In this document: one piece after another, positions 58,811 to 64,000 of the stretch
Position numbering within the stretch: the first letter of the stretch is position 1
How the letters are laid out: each line of letters starts with the position of its first letter
Source of the DNA: Calliopsis andreniformis
Lineage: Eukaryota; Arthropoda; Insecta; Hymenoptera; Andrenidae
DNA: 64,000 nucleotides
Assembly (NCBI RefSeq): GCF_051401765.1
Contig: NC_135071.1
Coordinates: 9,340,961 to 9,404,960 of the forward strand
Direction: 5' to 3'
The notes under the pieces: model-generated
Seen by the model: the letters and a program-made list of their open reading frames with translations, nothing else
Databases searched by the model: none
Told to the model about the DNA's origin: nothing
Program-made: the position numbers and the translations under genes

Positions 58811-61800
58811 GGTTATGGTTAAATAGGTCTTTCTTAAATTTTTGCAGTTTTGTATTTTGTCACAAAGTACTATATAAACTTCAAATTTTTTGGTAATATC
58901 ATTTAATAGGATCATATCAAATTTTAATTTTTCACTTTGTATTTTATAATGATACAGTAGAATAGCTCGTTTTTACGCAAACGTCTTTAGAGTAATGTAA
59001 GTAGAATAGAATAGAATATATAACATAAGTAGAATGTCCCGCTTTGCACAGACAATTTTGAAATAATTTGACTTGTGTGTATTTTTCAAGTACAAATAAA
59101 AGATGAAGGGAGAAGTAAGAAGTGTCATAAAACAGCTTCATTCATAACAAATAAGTAGTGAAGAAACAGGGTTCAATAAATTTAACTGTACCGCTCGTAA
59201 CAGTTATAACATGAAGTGAATAATTAAATTAATTTTAACTTATTCTTATTTTATTAATATAAACTTGTTTAAAATTGGTGCTAAAACTGAAGTTCCTTGT
59301 TTTTTTCCTTACCTTTTGAATGCATTCACAAACATTCATTTCCACTACTTAAAACAGTTACTGTTTATTTGTAGCACACATTTTTACCAAAACGAGTTTA
59401 TTTTCATGAACATTTATGAAAATACTGCGCGACCGACGAATATAAGGTTTTAGAGTATTCATAGGTCGTCTGTGGGAAGGCTTGTAATTTTACTACATTC
59501 GCTTTATTATTTCAAACACTGTTGGTTATAACTTTTTAATTATGCCCCTCAGCAAATTTTCATTTTCAGAAATGCAAAAAAGGTAACGAATATAAAATGC
59601 TAAACAATATGTTGTAATTATAATGTACTAAACATTATGACGAGCTGATTTTCTACTGATTTTTAGAGATTCCAATGCAGTACTTATTATTCCATTCTAT
59701 TTTAAAAAGTTTCCCCAAGGTAGTTTTAGCTGGACTTCTAGGGGGATTGATTATGAAAGAAATAGGTCAGAAATGTGAGAGTTTATATCTAAAAACGGAA
59801 ATTCGTGTTTTAAGAAAAGAATTTATAAAATTGATTGGATATAGTGTATCCTTGACTAGAACATGATCTATGATTTTTTAACAAATTATTAAATTAGTGA
59901 ACACTAGTATTTTCATAAACGGCGAACTAATAATTTATTACAGAAATTAAATATTTGTGTTTTGTTATTTCATAGCCAATAGTATTGATCAAACAACAAT
60001 GCAATAATTTTTTATTAAATATTTATTTGTTTCCTGTTGCGTTAAACTTTTTGGTTAAATTGTGTATTTCTTAGTTATCATTCTTATTGATTTTTACTTG
60101 TAGGTATCATACTGCAAAGAAAATTCGTAAGAAGAAGTTGAGGAGACAAGGAATTTATTTAACAATGTAACAATATACTATTATTTTTTCAAGTTATTAC
60201 TCACCACAAAATAGGCGTGAAAATACACAATCCAATTTTTCATTTTGTTTATAGGAAAATTTAGTGCATATTTTAATTAATTGGAAGAAATATGGGATCA
60301 CGTAACGTGTGATCAGATATTCAGCATTTTTTACAGAATTTATTATAATTGAAAGAAATTTTTGAAATATTTTCTGTACATCGTGGAAAATCTGAGCAAA
60401 AACATACTCTTATTTTTCTCGATATTTGGCTTTTTATTGACCATAACATAATGATGTACATGTCTAAGTAGTTTGTGTCTCGGGTTTGAAAAATAAATTT
60501 GAAAAGATCAGAAAACAGATTTGAAATGAAAATTTGGAACAAAATTTATTAATGTTTATATGTGCTACTTATATATTCACATAAAATGTTTATGAAGTTG
60601 AAAAACGCTTTAATCGACCTTAATTCAATTTATTACACAAAAGTAAAGACTGCCCTTTTTCTAAATCTTGAGAGTTATGTAACACGTAAAAAGATTATAC
60701 TTCAACAGATAAAGAATATATTCACAATACATTCTAGTTCCAAATCTATAGTCGTAAAACTTACAAAGTTAAAAAAGTAAAAATTTCCAATGCAAAAAAG
60801 GATAGAAATATTGTGATTCCTTGTACAGAATGTACCTATATTTATGCCATGAAGACACAGAAATTTATTAAAAATGTACTCAGATTAAAATAAATTTTGC
60901 AAAACGACATGAATATTTGTATTTCAAATGTGATGTTCATATGTTCATCGATATAACTAATTTCAGGACTATACATATAGATATTTTAATGATATTGTAT
61001 CGATATTATGTTTGGTACTGTTTCAGTTTTAGTTTGCTTTAGAATTGAAACATATGCGCAGTAAAAATAAAAAGAATGTTGCATTCGTGTCCTGGAACGG
61101 TATCGAAGGTGATAGACAACATCGACAACCCAGAAAATCTCGAACGACAGTAAGAACAGGTAAAACGAAAAGAAATAGACGGCAGCAAGCAAATGTAAGG
61201 GTGGATTTTCACAGAGATTTAGGTCTCCAGGCTTGCTAGTTTCGTTGGATCGATCACCCATATCGTGAGAATAGTGAATTCGAAAGGAGTTTGGTGTCTG
61301 ATCGACGTCCCTGACACTCTCACGACTTTCCTCGGCGCCGTATCGGGTCTCCTGACACTCGAATAGCGAATATTAATTTTCTTGTCACCATCCACCCTTC
61401 CCACCACCTTCTGCCTCCCTTCTTTCTCGATTCCCGCTTCACATTTCCGTAAGCATCTCATATCACCGCGCCCCTTGTACCTTTACCATTATCTAGAATT
61501 TTATCAGTTAAAATATCTTCGCTTTTATTGATCCTCGGCCGGTCTTTCAATTAAAATAACACGCATGCGTTGACAAAGCTAATTACAACTTCACACAACA
61601 GAACGCGTACACAGAAACGGAAAAGTAGTTTTTAGTTGAGATCAGCTGCCTTATCGTTGGTTAAGAATTGATAATAACAGAGTGAGGAGAATTTGTAGAA
61701 ATTCAATTCACTAATGGAGACGAACTGGGTTGTACCTGGGATGTTGTGCATACTCAGTTGTAGATTCGTGATTCGTTTATACACACACGCATCTTATCGG

Positions 61801-62125
61801 AGTGCGTATCGATAGAATCACCCTTGATAAAGCCACTGCCCTGAATGTTTGCGGGTGCGAGAGATAAAGGTTATCGGTGTGTCGCTGTTCTCGGTAAAAG
61901 TACTATAAATCCTCGACACATTCTCTTCCCTGGATTAGTATAGCTTACACTGCAGTAAAATGTCAGGACTACGGTAAAAGGGTAATAGAGTGGAAGTGCC
62001 AATTACTGTATCTCCTTCCCCTTTTATTTTCACATATAACTGGATGTAGCTCTATTAAACACAGGATATTTGATTTTATTCAAAACAAATATTTTCAATT
62101 CCATAGTGCAAATACATCTTGTTAT
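58811..62125. other. Calcium-channel intron, AT-rich part
   Basis: No exon of the channel, other gene or clear repeat was found. GC-richer sequence occurs at about 61,080-61,480 and 61,700-61,930. Confidence 0.45.
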
Positions 62126-62570
62126 GCAGGGTGTTCGACTACAGGTATCAGAAATTTTAAGAGGTGATTCTACATATCAAAACAAGACGAAAATGAAGAA
62201 TGACAAAATTGCATTTAAGACTTTGTTTTATAGTTATGAATTTTTTTAAAAATTGCCTAAAATATGCGTCAAATATGTCTGACTTGAGACTTACTCTATT
62301 GTCAACTTATAGTAGGTATGTCAGATACAGAGAAACTAATAGAATAAATGCAAGCCAGGTATAGAAAAATCAGTAGATTAAACCCCAAGTCAGACACAGA
62401 AAAACAAGTAGAATACGTTCCTAGTCAGACAGAGAGAAGTTAGTAGAATAAGTTCTAAGTCACATTTCAAGCGTATCTTAGGCATTGTCTCAACAATTAA
62501 TAACTTTGAAACGAGGTCTCAAACGCGGTTTTATCATCATTCATGTTCATCTTATTGGTTTTTATATTAA
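62126..62570. mobile_element. Inverted-repeat element with internal 36-bp tandem array
   Basis: The left part (TGCAGGGTGTTCG..., ACGAAAATGAAGAATGA) pairs with the right part (TTTGAAACGAGGTCTCAAAC ... TCATTCATGTTCATCTT). The family is shared with 29,154 and 50,948. The centre (62319-62463) holds about four direct units of the form AGTCAGACACAGAAAAAC followed by AGTAGAATA. The right tip appears truncated. Confidence 0.6.
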
Positions 62571-64000
62571 TAGTAATTTTTTGCTTTTCTGAAAATGAGA
62601 TATTTAACCCATAAGCATAGTCAAAGTACTTTTGAATATGTCTTTTTATCAGTTTTCTAGTATAACATTACAGGTACGTGTTTGATTCTGCGCGTTATAA
62701 TAATAAAAAACGTTCTAGTTTTCTTGTCAATAACATGCGGAAAGAGATCAATATGCTTCATTTGTGGCAGATGTATGTCGATGATAACAGGAACTTAATA
62801 ATCACTGATTGTGGGTGAAAGGATATTATAGTAACAGTTACAGTATTTCAATATTCAGTAGCATCATTGGAATGGACTTTACAAATATTATTTGATAAAT
62901 ATTGCTTGAATTTTAATTGCTTTTATATGCATATTGGTTACAGTCCATAGATAATAACGTTCTTTTTAAAGCTAAAAGAGGGTACAAGAGTTGTCTAAAT
63001 AAATATAAAAAAGCAAGCTTTTATACACAATCTAGGAATACAGATTTCCAATAACTTACATAGTTTTCAAATTATATACAAGTTCGTCCAATATTTCTTT
63101 ATATATTTGATAGTTTTATTTCTTGATACATTGAATCAGAAGCTTGATATAAATCAAAAGCATATCAATAAATATGATTCTCAACCCTGCAGAAATTTTT
63201 TGTTATTCTTAAAAAAAGACTCCAAAATTTTGATTACAATCAAAACGCAGTATAATAATAAACATGACAGTGACGTCACGATAAAATTAAAAAATAAAAT
63301 ATGAAGATTCGTAACGACAAGACAATTGTCTTTTGGTACGAAAGGCTGCATTTAATTCAGTTCTAGCGAAGAGAACGAAGAGATAACTATGTACAAACTA
63401 AATTGTAGAATTAACTACGCTACATTCATGATTGGCAGTTAATTTAAAAGTTTCGTAGAATAGCCTTACTCTCACGAAACCGAGAATAAATTGTTTGCAT
63501 GCAAACACATTAACGTTGGTATAAGCAGCAACATAGATTGCGCTCAATAATTGCGCATCGTGACCTAGAAGAGACAAGAGCGGCGGTCTTGGAACTCTTA
63601 CACGTTGTGGAACCTGCGTGACTAAGTTTACTTTTTCCACTCTGCTATGTCAAAATGTGCATAATTTATCCTGTACAGGCTCCCCTACAAATAGAGCTCG
63701 ACGAGAATTTTTAAGGATTTCTGCATTGAATTTTTGAACAGGTTGAAATTTTGTTTTTCTCTCATATTACGTACAATTTTTTTCGCTATTTTTTTGGGGC
63801 TTATTACCAAATTATTAGAAAAAATAAATATCTGACATTTTGAAATGGGACAATGATAAAATTTAATACGCATGCGATAGAACTAAAGAGAAGAACGACA
63901 TTATTTTTTAATTAAAAACGAAAACTAAATTGGAATTGAAATTAAAAAGAAGTTTGTCATAACACTATATTCATAATTGTCTTTAAAAATTCTACATAGA
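62571..64000. other. Calcium-channel intron, end of window
   Basis: AT-rich; no gene, exon or clear repeat is supported. A slightly GC-richer patch lies at 63,400-63,640. Confidence 0.45.

Noticed and set aside
1..64000. CRISPR array, operon or prokaryotic mobile element
   Set aside because: Introns, U1 snRNA genes and CENP-E/SPATA20/Cav3 show an animal nuclear genome; no regularly spaced direct repeats of CRISPR type were seen.

Overview
The window is AT-rich animal DNA with short-intron protein genes, four U1 snRNA genes of metazoan type and many small inverted-repeat transposons. Gene structure, base composition and the repeats suggest an insect, most likely a hymenopteran such as a bee. 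The species cannot be named from the sequence alone.

Layout. Bases 1-14,700 hold no gene that I can support; they contain a large palindromic repeat (722-1134), a GC-rich possible promoter or 5' exon (about 5,240-5,840) and a nested transposon (5,914-6,858). Bases 14,700-19,880 hold four U1 snRNA genes, all on the minus strand, each with a conserved promoter motif at a fixed distance. At about 20.7-21.0 kb is a minus-strand exon of a Kazal-like cysteine-rich protein. Bases 21-31 kb are non-coding with dispersed repeats. At 31.4-32.2 kb a small spliced reading frame on the minus strand may be a short gene of unknown function.

The best-resolved part is 33.2-46.9 kb, with two divergent genes. 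The first is a minus-strand CENP-E mitotic kinesin of six coding exons (2,568 residues, one exon of 6.8 kb, and an internal array of seven 80-residue repeats). The second is a plus-strand SPATA20 homologue of twelve coding exons (806 residues, thioredoxin-like CHWC motif, probable mitochondrial presequence). At 47.9-49.4 kb lies the GC-rich 5' end of a T-type voltage-gated calcium channel. Its first coding exon stops at a perfect U12-type (AT-AC) splice donor, and the remaining 14.5 kb appears to be the start of that intron. The intron contains nested pogo/Tigger-like, TTAA-type and CAGGGTG-ended elements.

The genes do not form one pathway: CENP-E acts at kinetochores, SPATA20 is a redox/glycosidase-fold protein, and Cav3 is a membrane channel. 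Two features do bear on splicing: the U1 gene cluster (major spliceosome) and the minor-spliceosome intron of the calcium channel.
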